From Amborella trichopoda (Eukaryota; Streptophyta; Magnoliopsida; Amborellales; Amborellaceae), in the NCBI RefSeq assembly GCF_000471905.2, contig NW_006500031.1, positions 3,623,428 through 3,687,427 of the forward strand: DNA of 64,000 nt. Reading direction: 5' to 3'. Positions 1-12,085 of the stretch are shown piece by piece; positions within the stretch are counted from its first letter, which is position 1, and every line of letters starts with the position of its first letter. The notes beneath the pieces were generated by a model, which was given only the letters and a program-made list of their open reading frames with translations, was not told the DNA's origin and ran no database searches. The position numbers were made by a program, and so were the translations under genes.

Positions 1-591
1 ACACCTACCTCTCTCTCTCTCTCTCTCTCTCCCATAGACTCTCTCTATCTTAGATTTTCTCTCTCTAACTTTCTCTCTCTAAAAGTTTCATAGGGGGAAT
101 GCCCCAACCCTAGGTCTACTACTCTCTCTCTCTTGACCTAAAGATACTAAGGATTTGGGAAATCATGGTTAAAGCTTTAGTTAATTTTGGGGTTAGGGTT
201 TTGTAGAGATTTAAGGGTGGTTAGCTAGTTTGACCGAAATTAGCTTTCCTGGTTCGAGATTGATGCTAGATTTCTGATCCCACACCATTGGATGTGGTGA
301 CTCGATATGGGGCGTAATAGGCCTGATTGAGGTAATCTCTGGCATCTCATTTTTTTACTTACTAGCTCTCTTTTATTTTTATATTCTCAAGCATAATATT
401 AGGTTGAATAAATGACATTAAGTGGTTGAGTTTTATTTTATTGTTGTGCTGTTTTATTTTAAAATATTTATTGATTGTAATAAGACCATCTGTAATTGAT
501 CTTTTTGCCAAAATACAAAAAGGGGTGATTATTATCATTAAAAAAAAAAAAAAGCTGTATTCCTTGGAAAATATCACATGTCTTTCTTTCA
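1..591 (+). repeat. 5' LTR of copia element A (3' portion only)
   Basis: It aligns with about 5940-6533 across the whole length: CT-rich start, the 'gcacgccccaaccctgg'-like block (here 'gaatgccccaaccctagg'), the 'gattgttatcatt'-like segment, and the shared end 'tctttctttca'. The primer-binding site follows directly, which fixes the LTR end at 591. Confidence 0.88.
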
Positions 592-592
592 T

Positions 593-604
593 TGGTATTA
601 GAGC
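593..604 (+). other. Primer-binding site, tRNA-Met type (element A)
   Basis: 'TGGTATTAGAGC' lies one base after the LTR end and differs by one base from the usual plant copia site TGGTATCAGAGC, complementary to the 3' end of initiator tRNA-Met. Confidence 0.85.
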
Positions 605-660
605 TGGTTTTACTTGATTGCCATTATGGGTCTTTTTTTATTTTTTCTTTGCTTGAGAAA

Positions 661-1680
661 TGTATGGCTGCTGATACTTTCATCTCAGAGATTCTGAAAG
701 CCGAAAAGTTTGATGTGACTAACTTTGCTTCTTGAAAAAGAAAAATCAAATTTGTGCTCTTTGAAGAAAACTTGCATGAGGTACTCTTTATAGACCGACC
801 TCGTCGTCCAACTGACGACTCATCTCAAGAAATCAAAGATGAGTACACTAATTGGAAGAGGAGGAATCCGAGATGCAAACACATTCTTTTATTTGTCATG
901 ACTGACTCATATGCTTCTGAGTATGAGTCAATCTATACTGCAAGTGAGATTTATGATAAACTTGAGAGAGAGTATGTTGAACCCTCTCTTATGAAACAAT
1001 CCATAGCTATGAGGAGGTATAATGACTTAAAGATAGCATAAGGTACCAAGTTTGCAGATCATATGCACATCTTTCGCGCGGTAGTCAGAGAGCTAGAAGA
1101 TACAAGCATGAAACCCAATGAATCTATGCAAGTGATTCATCTTATGAATTCACTTCCTAATTCACAAGAGACTTTTATATCTTCCCTCTCTACTGAAAAA
1201 AAGGCACAAAACTTGGTGGAATTCAAGACAAACTCTAAGGGATGCTATACAAATAGTAAAATCTCCACCCTCTTTTAAATCTAAGAAAGAAAAGGGAAGA
1301 TATTATTTTTGGAAGAAAAAAGATTTCAAAAGGAGAGATTTTGGAAATAAGGGAGCAAAGAGAGAGACTCAAACTTGCTTTATTTGCAAGAAGGTGGGCT
1401 ACATAGTCAATAGTTATCGGTTCAATAAATCTGGAGGGACCAACAAGGAATTGACATGTGTGGTTCTTGACTCAGGGGCTACGGCCCATGTCACAAACAC
1501 CAAGGATGGTTTCTGTTTTTTTACTCCCATGGAGCTAAGACAACAACATATTTACATGGGAGGAAATCAGAAGACTGATGTACTTGGTGTTGGAGATTTT
1601 GAGCTAAAACTAAGGAGTTGGAGCACCTTGATCCTAAAGCAAGCACTTTATGCTCCTAATATGAGGAAGTGATTGGTTTC
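661..1680 (+). pseudogene. copia gag and protease region (fossil)
   Basis: The region starts at an ATG reading MAADTFISEILKAEKF, about 70 bases after the primer-binding site. A gag-like stretch follows (about 750-1280). A degenerate CCHC zinc knuckle beginning CFICKK lies near 1376-1420, and an aspartic protease motif DSGATAHVTNT near 1469-1500. In intact relatives Gag forms the particle and the protease cleaves the polyprotein. Broken. Confidence 0.82.
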
Positions 1681-1849
1681 AGTTTCTAAGATGTCTATGG
1701 CTGGATTCATAACTACTTTCATTAGGGAGAAAGTGGTGGTAAAAAAAAGGGAAAGATGTGATCACGACTGGACGACGTGTAGATGGGCTATTTACTATTG
1801 AAATAAAAGAGAATGTTGCTTATGTCTTGTTCCCTTATGAATTGGATGT

Positions 1850-2720
1850 TACTCTATAGCATATGAGGTTAGGACACATTAATATCAAACGAATGGAAAG
1901 ATTAAAAAGGAACGGGATTCTTCAAAATTATAAGGGAGATTTATAAAAAATGTGCGAGACTTGTGTGCAAAGAAAATTAATAAGGAAAAATACCACCAGG
2001 GCAAAAAGAGCTACTAGCATATTGAAAATAATTCATAGTGACATATGTGGACCTATGAATGTGACCACAAAAAGTGGAAAAAGATATTTTATCTCTTTTA
2101 TAGATGATCACTCGCGATATGGCCATGTGTATCTTATTCATGCAAAATCAGAAGCCCTAGAAAAATTCAAAGAATATAAGGCCCAAGTAGAGAATCAAAC
2201 CAACCTGAAAATTAAAGTCCTTAGGATCGATAGAGGAGGGGAATATTCTTCTGACATTTTTAAAGAATTGTACATTGAAATGGGATCATCTGTCAATACA
2301 CCATGCCTTAGACTCCTTAACAAAATGGTGTAGCTGAGAGAAGGAATAAGACCTTAGTAGAAATGGTAAGGAGTATGATGGGGCATGCATATCTCTCCTT
2401 GAAGTTTTGGGGAGAAACAGTATTAACGGCATGTTATATCCTTAATCGGACTATTACAAAAGCTGCCCCATTTACTTCCCATGCAATTTTCACACATCGT
2501 ACTCCCTCCTTTGGACACTTGAGAGTTTGGGGGGCTGCTTAGCCCATGTCTTTATCTCACATCAAAATATAACCAAATTGTAACCCAAAACTGTCAAAAC
2601 CATTTTCATTGGTTATCCAGATCATGGTAAGGGATATCAATTCTACAACCTTGAAACATGTGCATTATTGAAAGCCGCGATGCTCACTTCTTCGAGGAAG
2701 AGTTCTTTGAAGTAAGGGTG
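1850..2720 (+). pseudogene. copia integrase region (fossil)
   Basis: The N-terminal zinc-binding part is visible as HMRLGHINIKRM (about 1860-1900) and CETCVQRK (about 1951-1974). The catalytic core shows IHSDICGP and FIDDHSRYGHVYLI (about 2030-2140). Sequence typical of the core continues to about 2520 and the C-terminal part to about 2720. Lying between protease and reverse transcriptase, it assigns the element to Ty1/copia. Broken. Confidence 0.85.
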
Positions 2721-3039
2721 AGTAAAAAACAAGCCGACTTTTATGAAGAGGCCAAAAACAAGGATGCAGTTTGAGACCTTGAACTTGAAACTTCTAAACC
2801 AACCCAACCTGATCCTGAGCTCCCTAAAAAAAGTGAACTTTTACATGAACCTAAACGAAGTAACCGAGTTAGTAGGCCGCCTCTTTACCTAGAACATTTT
2901 GTCCACCTTGGAGAACATTTTGATAAGGTTGGGGAAGATCTAGATTCAGAACCTAGAACTCCCCGTGAAGCCTTGACCTGTCCTGAAAGGGAATACTGGG
3001 TAAAAACCATAAAAGATAAGTATGCTTCCATTAATTAAA

Positions 3040-4534
3040 ACCATGTATGAGAATTAGTACATCTACCTCAAAAGCGTAAGGCCATTGGTTATAAGTGGAT
3101 TTTCAAGAAAACGTTGAACTCTCTGAAAGGAAAATAGAAAAATATAAAGCTAGGTTGGTTGCAAAGGAATTCACCCAGAAAGAAGGGAAAGATTAGGATA
3201 AAACTTTTTCCCCTGTTGCTAAATTTCCATCCATCCGAATCTTTATAGCTATAGCAGCCCATTTTGACTTTGAGGTTCATCAAATGGTTGTCAAAACAAC
3301 ATTTCTAAATGAGGATTTAGAAGAAGAAATTTACATGACTTAACCTGAGGGATTTGAAGAGAAAGGGAAAGAGAACCTAGTATGCAAACTTAATAAATCC
3401 CTTTATGGCTTGAAACAAGCATCGCGACAGTGGTACATAACATTCCAATAGACCATTGCTCTTGCAGGGTTCTCTACAAATAATGAGGATTATTGCATAT
3501 ATAAAAAGGTCAATGGGAGTGATGTGGTTTTTATATCGTTATATGTGGATGATATGCTAATTATTAGTAGCTCAATTCCCCTAGTAGTAAAGACAAAAAA
3601 TATCCTTGCACAACACTTCGATATGAAAGATCTTAGAGAAGCTTCATATGTGTTGGGCATCAAGATAATAAGAAACATGAGAGAGAAGACTATCCAACTT
3701 TTCCAGGCAACCTACTGTAAGAGGATACTAGAAAAGCTTGATATGAGTATGTGTAAGCCCATGTCTACCCCAATAGACAAAAAGACGAAGCTTAGTCATA
3801 AAATGTGTCATATCGAAGACATGAATATGAGAGCCATGGAGAAAGTGCCATATAGGAGCGCAATTGGATCCCTTATGTAAGTCATGACGGGAACAAGGCC
3901 TGACTTTTCCTTCGTCATGAGCCTGGTGAACCATTTTCAAAGCAATCCAGGAGATGAGCATTGGAAAGCAGCTAAAATAATTCTCAGATATTTAAAAGGG
4001 ACCATGAACTATGCGCTCACATACAAAGAGGGAACTGAAATAGCAATAGAGAGATATTCAGATGCAAGCTATCTCGCGGATCCAGATGATGCAAAGTCTA
4101 CATTTTGGTATGTGTTTATGCTTGGAGGAGGTGCTGTTTCTTGAAAGTCAAAGAAACAAGATATTGTGACTTTGTCCATCATGGAATCCGAGTATGTGAC
4201 ATGTTGTCTAGCAGCCAAGAAGGCTGTATGGATTAAGAAGTTTCTGAATCAGCTTAATTTTCATCATGTATGTTGTGAGGCAGTGCAAATTTTCTGCGAC
4301 AATATGGTGACTATTTGTGTCTCTAAGGAGCCTTGGTTTTACAAGAATTCCAAGTATATCAAGCCATACTTCTATCACTTGAGAAATGAGGTGAGATTGA
4401 AAGAGATCGAGATCAACTACATATTTACAGATTTAATGATTGCAGACCATCTGACTAAGGGAGTTATCCCTTATGTTTTTGTAAGACATGTGAGAGAGAT
4501 GGGGATGAGAGAAAGTGAGGACGAGAGAATATAA
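3040..4534 (+). pseudogene. copia reverse transcriptase and RNase H region (fossil)
   Basis: Reverse transcriptase is recognisable from KAIGYKWIFK-like sequence near 3080 through the catalytic YVDDMLIISSS (about 3542-3575). RNase H follows, with YSDASYLADPDDAKST (about 4055-4110) and MESEYVTC (about 4180-4203). The end at about 4534 lies 25 bases before the 3' LTR. Broken. Confidence 0.88.
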
Positions 4535-4542
4535 GGACTTCA

Positions 4543-4558
4543 AATGCCAAGTGGGAGA
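4543..4558 (+). other. Polypurine tract of element A
   Basis: 'aatgccaagtgggaga' directly precedes the 3' LTR. The same position of element B has 'ggccaagtgagaga'. This is the plus-strand priming site. Confidence 0.8.
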
Positions 4559-6533
4559 TATTGGGTTTATGTCGCCTTTAGAGGCCTTATGAGTGTGTAC
4601 TGAAAAACATTTATTATAGTGGAACATCGACTTAGTAGGAGTGTAGTCCCTCGAGGACCATATTAAGCAAATGATGTTCGTTGATACCGGACTGTGCTGA
4701 CGATCTAGGCTAGTAGGTTGGAAAACCCAAGGTACCTGAGCATAAAGAATAAACCGATAAGGGTTTTAGGTTAACCCTTGATGAGGTCGGAGCTTATGCC
4801 TAGATAAGTGAGCCAAGGGTCTGTGTGACCCTTGAGTGTGATGGTAGCGGCCAAAACCTCATCCATGTTCCATCACACGATATGCATATCGATAGATCGT
4901 CAGTTATTCACCTTTTGGGTGAAGCATATGTATGTGTGAGAGATACCTCTATGCACCATAGAGCTGTGGTCGCATCAGGTCGTGGTGACCTTGACTCGTC
5001 TCTAGGGGAGGGCTTGTAATCTAAAGATTGAGATTGTGACCCCTTGACTCATCGGGCTGACTTTGGTGACCCGTTAATGAGCCGCTTCTTGGATTGTGGA
5101 TCATGAGAAATACTAGGTCGGTTCGATATAGCAAGTGTGGTATGTAGTCTGCAATTGAAGGTGGAGTAGCCCATAATTACAGATTGAATTCCTAAAACGA
5201 TATGAAACATTTTCCCATTATATTAATTTAATTGTGTTCATTTTATTATTGAAATGATTTTAGTTTTTTTATTTGAATTTTTATGAATCTCTCAATATTT
5301 TATTTATGATTTTTGGACTTATAAAAATACAGTTATTGATTTTACAAAGTTATAAAAATTCAAATATTTATTAAATTATTTTATTTAATTTTAAAAAATA
5401 TTTATAAAATTCCATGGGGGCACATTGTGCACATGGACCCACCAGTGGCATGTGGGTGGGGGTGCTACATAGGGGTGGCACGGCCCACCCCTTTGGAATC
5501 TTTCTTGATTGCTTTGTATTCAAGTCATTAAGTTTTGGTAACTTTGATTTGTAGCATGTGGTCAAACCTTTAAGAGATACGATCAATTTGAGTATATAGT
5601 AAACATTGGCCTTATCTTGTTCAAATATGGTAGTATATATTAACTTGATAATATTTGACATATCCGTATGGAACATATGAGATGGATCATGCAATTTTAT
5701 GGATGCATGATATTTATTTTATTTAAATATATTGATGGGAAAATGGTTTAAGGAAAGAAGGATAATGGTTTATGCACCTTCCATAATGTTGATGGTCCAT
5801 CTATGTAATGGATGGCTCAGATCTCTCAGCCCACAAGTCACCTTGATCAACAGTCCATATTCAATCTCAAGAAAGAGGCAAACTATGGGAAACCCTAGAT
5901 TAAATTTCACTATAAATAGGGGTGTTCTCTCCCCATTTCCACACATCTCTCTCTCACATAAACTCTCTCTCTCCTCCCTTGGGGCTACGCCCCTCTCTTT
6001 CTCCTCTCAAATTTCTCTCTCTAAAAGTTCCATAGGGGGCACGCCCCAACCCTGGGTCTACTACTCTCTCTCTCTTGACCTAAAGATACTAAGGGTTTGG
6101 AAAATCAGGGTTAAATCTTTAGTTCATTTTGATATTAGGGTTTTGTAGAGATTTAAGAGTGGTTACCTAGTTTGGCCGAAATTAGCTTTTCCGGTTAGAG
6201 ATTGAAGCTAGACCGCTGATTCCGCGCCATTGGATGTGATGACTCGGTGTGGGGTGTAATAAGCCCGGTTGAGGTAATCTCCGGCATATCATTTTTTTAC
6301 TTACTAGCTCTCCTTTATTTTTATATTCTCAAGCATAGTATTAGGTTGAATAAATGGTATCAAGTGGTTGAATTTTATTTTATTGTTTTGTTGTTTTATT
6401 TTGAAATATTTATTGATTGTAATAAGACCATCAGTAAGTGATCTTTTTGTCAAAATAAAAAAAAAATGATTGTTATCATTTTAAAAAAAAAATTTGTTTT
6501 CCCTGAAAAAATATCTTATAGGTCTTTCTTTCA
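4559..6533 (+). repeat. 3' LTR of copia element A
   Basis: It begins after the purine tract and ends 'tctttctttca', as does the 5' LTR. The first about 600 bases also match the starts of both LTRs of element B: 'aggcctta' block, 'tatagtggaacat', 'ggaccatact'-like, 'cgatgaggg'-like, and 'ctgtgtgacccttgagtg' against 'ctgtgtgacccttttgtg'. Order: U3 4559 to about 5935, TATA box at 5911-5918, then a CT-rich start of transcription, then R/U5. Length about 1975 bp. Confidence 0.87.
5911..5918 (+). promoter_or_regulatory. LTR promoter TATA box (element A)
   Basis: TATAAATA followed about 30 bases on by a pyrimidine-rich (CTCTCT) start region. The same arrangement occurs in the element B 3' LTR at 58953-58960. 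Confidence 0.65.
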
Positions 6534-7075
6534 AGTATAACTATGATATTTGTTTGCTCATGAAGTGGGTCACAAAATAAGCGGCAACACCTAGTATTTC
6601 CAGCAAGTTTTAGTGGGAGAAGTCAATCTCAAGCACATAGGATGGATTTGGATGACCAACCCCACTATGTAATAATTCATTTCTTGGTGATTGGTAATGG
6701 TTATCCATGTTTGCAACACTTCTCTTTAGGCTTCCCAATGCAATGCTAAGAATAAGGATGTTATCATGCGCATGAAACCTGTGCTTCATGCGTGCACGCT
6801 CCTCCATCTTGTATGATGTGCCTTTCAAAGCATTTGTTTATGGCCAAGTGTGGCTGAGTGCCTACATCATGTATTTATCGATTCAATTGTGCATGTGATC
6901 CTAGTACACATCATTTACTTCTCTATTCAAGTGTGCATGTGATCCACGCCCACCTTTTAATCATGCACGCATACATATAGAACAAGAGACCATGTATCTC
7001 TATCTCTACTCCCCCGGGCGTCTACTATCTATTTTTTCCCTCGAACAAAACTTGATCTAGGGATATCTTTTTTAT
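6534..7075. other. Unannotated spacer between element A and the LINE
   Basis: I see no gene, terminal repeat or recognisable protein in either strand. Short repeated phrases around 6880-6960 ('gtgcatgtgatcc' twice) suggest a small local duplication. Confidence 0.5.
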
Positions 7076-7116
7076 GTCATTTTTTTTTTATTAAATGTTA
7101 ATGAATTTATTACTAA

Positions 7117-7563
7117 TCAAAGGTTACATGAAGGAATTATATTATTTGAAACTAACAGCGACATCAGTGACACACCAAACTTTGCAAGAGCATCTGCCCA
7201 TGCATTGGCAGCCCTATAAACATGATGAAAAGAGACAGTCATGGATTCCGCCATATCTAGGATCTGAATCCACAATGATTTTAGCTGCCACGATACTTTT
7301 TGTTTCTTATTGCACCAATTGATAACACTCAAAGAGTCTCCCTCCACCATACAACATACACCCAGATTCCTATCTTTGAACAACTTCAAACCATGAAAGA
7401 GAGCTAAAATTTCAGCATTATTTGCGGTAGCTATCCCAATGGGCCCTGCATATGTAAAGATAGAAACCTCATTCCAATCCTTCACCACCCCTCCTATACC
7501 TGCCTCCCCAGGATTAGCCAAAGAACTCCCATCATAAACCCTCACATCAGTGGCGGAACCCAA
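7117..7563 (-). pseudogene. LINE RNase H domain
   Basis: An uninterrupted 148-residue frame. It shows the four acidic positions of plant RNase H-like (RVT_3 type) domains: D in VYDGSSLANPGEAGIGG near the start, E in NNAEILALFHGLK, D in VEGDSLSVINW, and D in AANAWADALAKFG. In active elements this domain degrades RNA in the RNA/DNA hybrid. It is a domain of the LINE protein, not a separate gene, since the upstream reverse transcriptase is damaged. It ends at its own stop codon about 35 bases before the poly(A) tract. Confidence 0.85.
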
Positions 7564-7811
7564 ATACTTCTTGATCTATTTTTGACAACGCCCATCTGGA
7601 ACAAGTTCGCAAGTCCGAGATTCCCTGCCCCTCTTTAGTGATAGACAAACCAACACCACAAGGAATGTTTAACATTGTTAAGGACACTATCAAAGGGTAA
7701 AGCATCACCATTAAAAGTTCGCCTATTACGCTCCTTCCAAACTTTCCACACAACTGCTCTTCTCGCAATCTTCCATATCACATTGCCTACTTTTGCTAGA
7801 TTTCGATCTAA

Positions 7812-8350
7812 TTAAGGTTTGCAAAGAAAAATGGATCTCCAAAAAATTGATTGCTGTGTATTTCCCCTACTACTTCCTATCCACATTCTTTGCCTATCAA
7901 GACCATATTTAGCAAATAGAACTTTATACCACAGATGGTCTTTCAGGTGAGAGCTCTGCCACCACCATAAGGACATTATTAACCAACAAAATCTTCCTAA
8001 TACTAAAACCTCCTTCACTCCTAGGGTTATAAACTCGATCCCACCGTAAAAGGTGAAACTTTGTTGCTTCATCATGGGAACCCCACATGAAATTAAGTAT
8101 CATAGCCTCTATTTTTTCGTTAAAGAGTTTGGCATCTGAATGAGAGAAGATGGGGGGTTGGCCAGACACGATATTAAAAGAGTGACTCTTCATCCCAAGG
8201 ATAAGAATTTAGGCTTCCACAACTCCAATTTAAATTGCACTCGCTGCACCACTTTATCCCACCCCTAAATTGAAAGTCTCGCATTTGAAATGGGAATGCC
8301 TAAGTATATAATCGGGAAAGAGTCTACCATACAAACTGCCAAATATTTCA
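7812..8350 (-). pseudogene. LINE reverse transcriptase C-terminal part
   Basis: From high to low coordinate the minus strand reads a YLGIPI motif near 8290, then the region after the catalytic core, then FMWGSHDEATKFHLLRWDRV near 8040-8100 and PRSEGGFSIRK, the motif block that follows the RT core in plant LINEs. The frame changes between 8193 and 7812, so the protein is broken. The catalytic FADD motif is not present because the copy is truncated upstream. Confidence 0.78.
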
Positions 8351-8365
8351 CAACTGCATCGCTAT

Positions 8366-9080
8366 AGTTAATCTCCATTGTACAACTTGAATCGAGGGCG
8401 TGTGTGCTCTTGTGACTCGGTTATGCCAAAAAATATAGCGGATGCAGAACAGAGGCACACGATAGAAATCGACAACTTTATTGCTATGAGAAGGAAATAC
8501 AAAAAGGGGGACATTCGCTCTTGGATCCTGCATAACCCAGACCCTCTTAGATCACTAGCGTTTGCTACCGGGGAAGTCCTCTCATTGATACTTGGTTGTG
8601 TTATCAGTCTAGAATGAGGCGGAACCTCAAACGACTGAAAAAGCCGACCTTTCATGAGAGACTCATGTACCCTACAAACTCCCAACGACAAGCTCACAAC
8701 TTTTTGCTACGGAAGGTGGTAGTCTGTGTTTTTCCTTGGGTTTTGGAAGTTTTTGGTTCTTGGAATTGAGAGTTCTTAAGAGCATTTTGGGTAATTTGGT
8801 TTCTTAGTGTTTATGGGAATTTTTTGGGATTTTCTAATTTTGAGGGTATTTTTGGTATTTAGGATTTTAAGGAACAATGGTTTGGACTTAGAGTCACCCC
8901 GTCTCATGCTTGTGTAAAACTTTGGGCCACCCCCACTCAAGACTTGGTTGGCATCATTTCTACAGCATCATCCCTGCACGAGGTCACTTGGAAGATGCCC
9001 GTAAAAAGCGCCGACTTAATGTCAGAAACCCCTCGGGGTGCACGACCGAGGTTGAATGGGCCTGAAGCCCAACCAATGTA
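8366..9080. other. Unrecognised segment with overlapping ORFs on both strands
   Basis: At 8368-8697 the minus strand has an open frame of 109 codons (MSLSLGVCRVHESLMKGR at its start) and at 8378-8617 the plus strand one of 79 codons. I recognise neither. Composition is more even than the AT-rich surroundings, so it may be inserted foreign or organellar DNA, but nothing decides this. From 8700 to 9080 I see no gene. Confidence 0.35.
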
Positions 9081-11159
9081 ATGTCTAGGACCCAACACCT
9101 CTCCATTCCAAACTCGAAAATTCTAAGTGTATTTTTGAGATTTTTGAAAAAAAATTTGGATTTTCTAATCTATAAGGGTATTTTGGGGATTTTAGCAAAG
9201 TTGAGGGTAGATGGGGGACTATGGGATGGAGTCAGGGGTAATTTGGAAAGTTCAATTGTTCTCTCTCTAGGGCTAGGGTTTCTCTCTCTAGGTTAGGATT
9301 TTGATGGTCTAACCTTTAAAAAATGAGATTAAGAGAGGTTTTATACAAAGGAAAATGTGGGTAGATTATTAAAAGTTGATGGGTAGATAATCAAAAGCAT
9401 GACTTAAAGGTGGGTGGATTATTAAAAATAATTTCGAGTTAGGGCTGAAAATTGCCAAAAAATACACCTAAACTTTGATAATTTATATGTTTTACCCTTG
9501 ATGAGGCTTCCTTTTTCATTCATCATCAAAACTGATAAAATCGGATTATTTTTCCACCATTTCGACCTAAAGTTCATTCATAAAATTGTGGAGCAACCAA
9601 CTATGATCAATTTGCAACAAATTTGAACAAAAATTGTCCCCGATTTGCCAAGTTTTGTTAATTTTGAGTTTTAGTTTTCCATTTCGGGCAAAAATTACAT
9701 GCTCATTTATAAGCCTCTTAATTGCCCTTAAATTCAGTTGTTATTCGATGATCACCCAGTGGAATCTTATGGAGGATGCTGAGGAGAGATATGACTCTTT
9801 TATTCTTTTCATTTTTAAAATTTGCAGTCTCATAAATTTAGGCAACTTCTCACTAGGATTTTCCCCTTTAATCGGTCTTTAATCGTGAATGTGTTCGTTT
9901 CTGAGTTAGGAAGTTTCCTGCAAAATTTTGGCTTGAATCTCTGCATGGATTGTGAGATATAGCTCCAAGAGAGAGCGGAAGTCATGGGGCTGATGCACAC
10001 CACTTGGTCCAAACCCCCAACGTTTTTGCACGATTCGACTTTGATTCAAGTGGAGGAATCCATCAATCCATACATTGATGAAAGCTTATGTTGTAAGGAG
10101 AAACATACTGAAATTTGGGCTCATTTAACTATAGGAATTGAGAGATATGAGCCCTTGAGTTTTTGCAAAAATTTTGTTGCTTGCTGTAATTTCAATGAAG
10201 ATGATGAACTACACGTACAGTATGGTCCATTCCTCTTTTTTACGTGGTCCTCCTGTATGCATTAGAGGTGGTGCTAAACAAAGGCATTTCTAAGTATCCA
10301 ATTTGGCTAAATTTTTTGTCAATGGCTTTTTTCGTCATGACCTTTATCTCATAATTTAAGTGGATCCTACTTATTGTCCACTTATTTCTTGGGTTCTTTT
10401 TGTAAAGTTGGACTAGTTGGACTAATTTAAGTGGACCCTACCTGTGGTTCAAGAAGTTATGGAGGCTATTTCTCCTTCATCCGATGTTGAATTGGGCTCA
10501 AATTTGGTCCATATACTTTTTATATTGAGAGCTTCTTCCCTTAAAGTTTTTGGGTCATTTAGCTCTGTATATCTTGAGGAAGCTTTATAAATTGCCATTA
10601 GATCAATGTTGTGATATGGGCGATTGAGCTTTCCCAAACAATATTTTCATCATTTGGCCTTGGATTGGCCTTGGATTTTAGATAGTAGACTAAGGGTATC
10701 TTGGATTAAATATTGAACAGTTGGATTTCCATTTTGGTTTAGTTTGATCGGAGTTTGACTTTCCCTCCTCTTGGACCATCTGATTGCTGTTTCAGGCATG
10801 ATTGAGCTCTGACTTTTCTCATTTTTGGAAGGAGCTTTATTTCATCATATTTAGGGAATTTTTCATATTAGTATTTATTACAAGGCAGGATTTTTATCCA
10901 CTGTAACCATTTGTGGTAGTCCCTACAATATTCTGGTAGTTATCCTGTTGGGTCTTTCTTTGGCTAGACATCATCACTCCTTGAGTCACATGAAAAATAC
11001 CCCTAAACAATTCCCCTCCTGAATGTCGTGACCGGCCTGGCCATGGAGAGCAAGATATTTGGCATCAATTTGGGGGAGGATAGTATTATTTGAAGGAGGA
11101 CTGAATCTTTCAGGCATGTCAAGGACATCATTGATGTTTCCCTCCTGCTCCCATCGGTG
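9081..11159. other. AT-rich intergenic stretch, nothing recognised
   Basis: No protein family, terminal repeat or structural RNA could be made out. Open frames are short and without recognisable motifs. Near-repeats of 'tgggtagattattaaaa' type occur at about 9355-9440. Confidence 0.5.
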
Positions 11160-12085
11160 ATTGCCCAGGAGTCTTAATGACTTGCTCCAAGACATTTGAG
11201 GAAGTTTGTGTTGCAATAAGTGTCTTCACAACTTGCTCTCAGTCATTAGAAATTTTGAGGGTTGTTCATGTTTGTTGGATAAATCTTATTCATTCTTAGT
11301 TCCGTGATGTGGAAAGAGTCACTACACAATACACTACTTACTGACTTCCTTCTTGATTCGGTTGAATTGTTCTAGGACGTATAGTTTCCACGTCACCGAA
11401 AACCAAGACTAATAGGAATGCCCTTCAAAGATGAATGGAAGGGTATTCCTATGATGGCTAGAATCACGATTTCATATGTACTTAGGTGTTGAGTGGTGGC
11501 TAAGCCCTTGGGGCTATCCCTCTTTCTTCTAATATCAAGTTTCAAAGCTTACCTTTCAGCATTATATTCCGAGATAAGAATATCAATCTCATCGGTCCCT
11601 GAATCCACATCCAAAGCATAGAGAAGCCCGTCTATCTTTATTTGTTATAGTGCTCTACTCTATATGAAGAGTAATCAATTGATTTGGTTCCACTTCCATG
11701 GTTGGAAGGAGTTTTGACCATGCTGGGTGCCTCAATGAATTGGTCCCAGACACGGTTGAGGAATTTTGATGCTTGGTGTTCTTCGTCACATACTCTTGGG
11801 CATTTGAGAAATTTTATGGCATATTGAGTGTCTTCATGACTTGCACCTAGTTACCAAAAACTTTGACCATTATGAGTGTCTTGGCGACTTGGCCTTAGAC
11901 CTAGTCGAAGAATTTTGATGTCGGGTGTCTTTGTGACTTGCTTCCGGGCCTCTAAAAAATTTTACAGCGTACTGAGTGTCTTCATGTCGTGCTCCCATCC
12001 ACCAGAAATTTTGACCATGTTGAGTATCTTAATGACTTGCTCTCAGACCTAGTAGAAGAATTTTGATGTCGAGTGTCTTTCAAAA
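11160..12085. repeat. Degenerate tandem repeat, period about 148 bp
   Basis: The word 'gaattttgatg' recurs at about 11761, 11910 and 12058, giving steps of 149 and 148. Each unit also holds two to three looser subunits of 'tgagtgtcttcatgacttgc' type. Weaker copies reach back to about 11170 ('aataagtgtcttcacaactt'). About 2.5 good units and several decayed ones are visible. No coding function is evident. Confidence 0.7.

Larger units (their letters stand above)
1..6533 (+). mobile_element. Ty1/copia LTR retrotransposon, element A (broken, left end outside window)
   Basis: The parts run in copia order: LTR, primer-binding site, gag, protease, integrase, reverse transcriptase, RNase H, purine tract, LTR. 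Integrase before reverse transcriptase is diagnostic of Ty1/copia. The first 591 bases match the 3' end of the right LTR, so the left LTR is cut by the window edge and its target duplication cannot be checked. The 3' LTR is about 1975 bp, long for copia. The coding part is broken in roughly ten places, so this is an old fossil copy. Its LTR family is the same as that of element B at 50121-59532. Confidence 0.93.
7076..8365 (-). mobile_element. LINE (plant L1-type), 5'-truncated
   Basis: Read on the minus strand it carries the C-terminal part of the reverse-transcriptase protein followed by an RNase H domain and a poly(A) tract (T run at about 7080-7091 on the plus strand). The 5' end is lost at about 8350-8365, a typical outcome of incomplete target-primed reverse transcription. 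The order RT, RNase H, poly(A) is that of plant L1 elements with a C-terminal RNase H. Confidence 0.82.
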
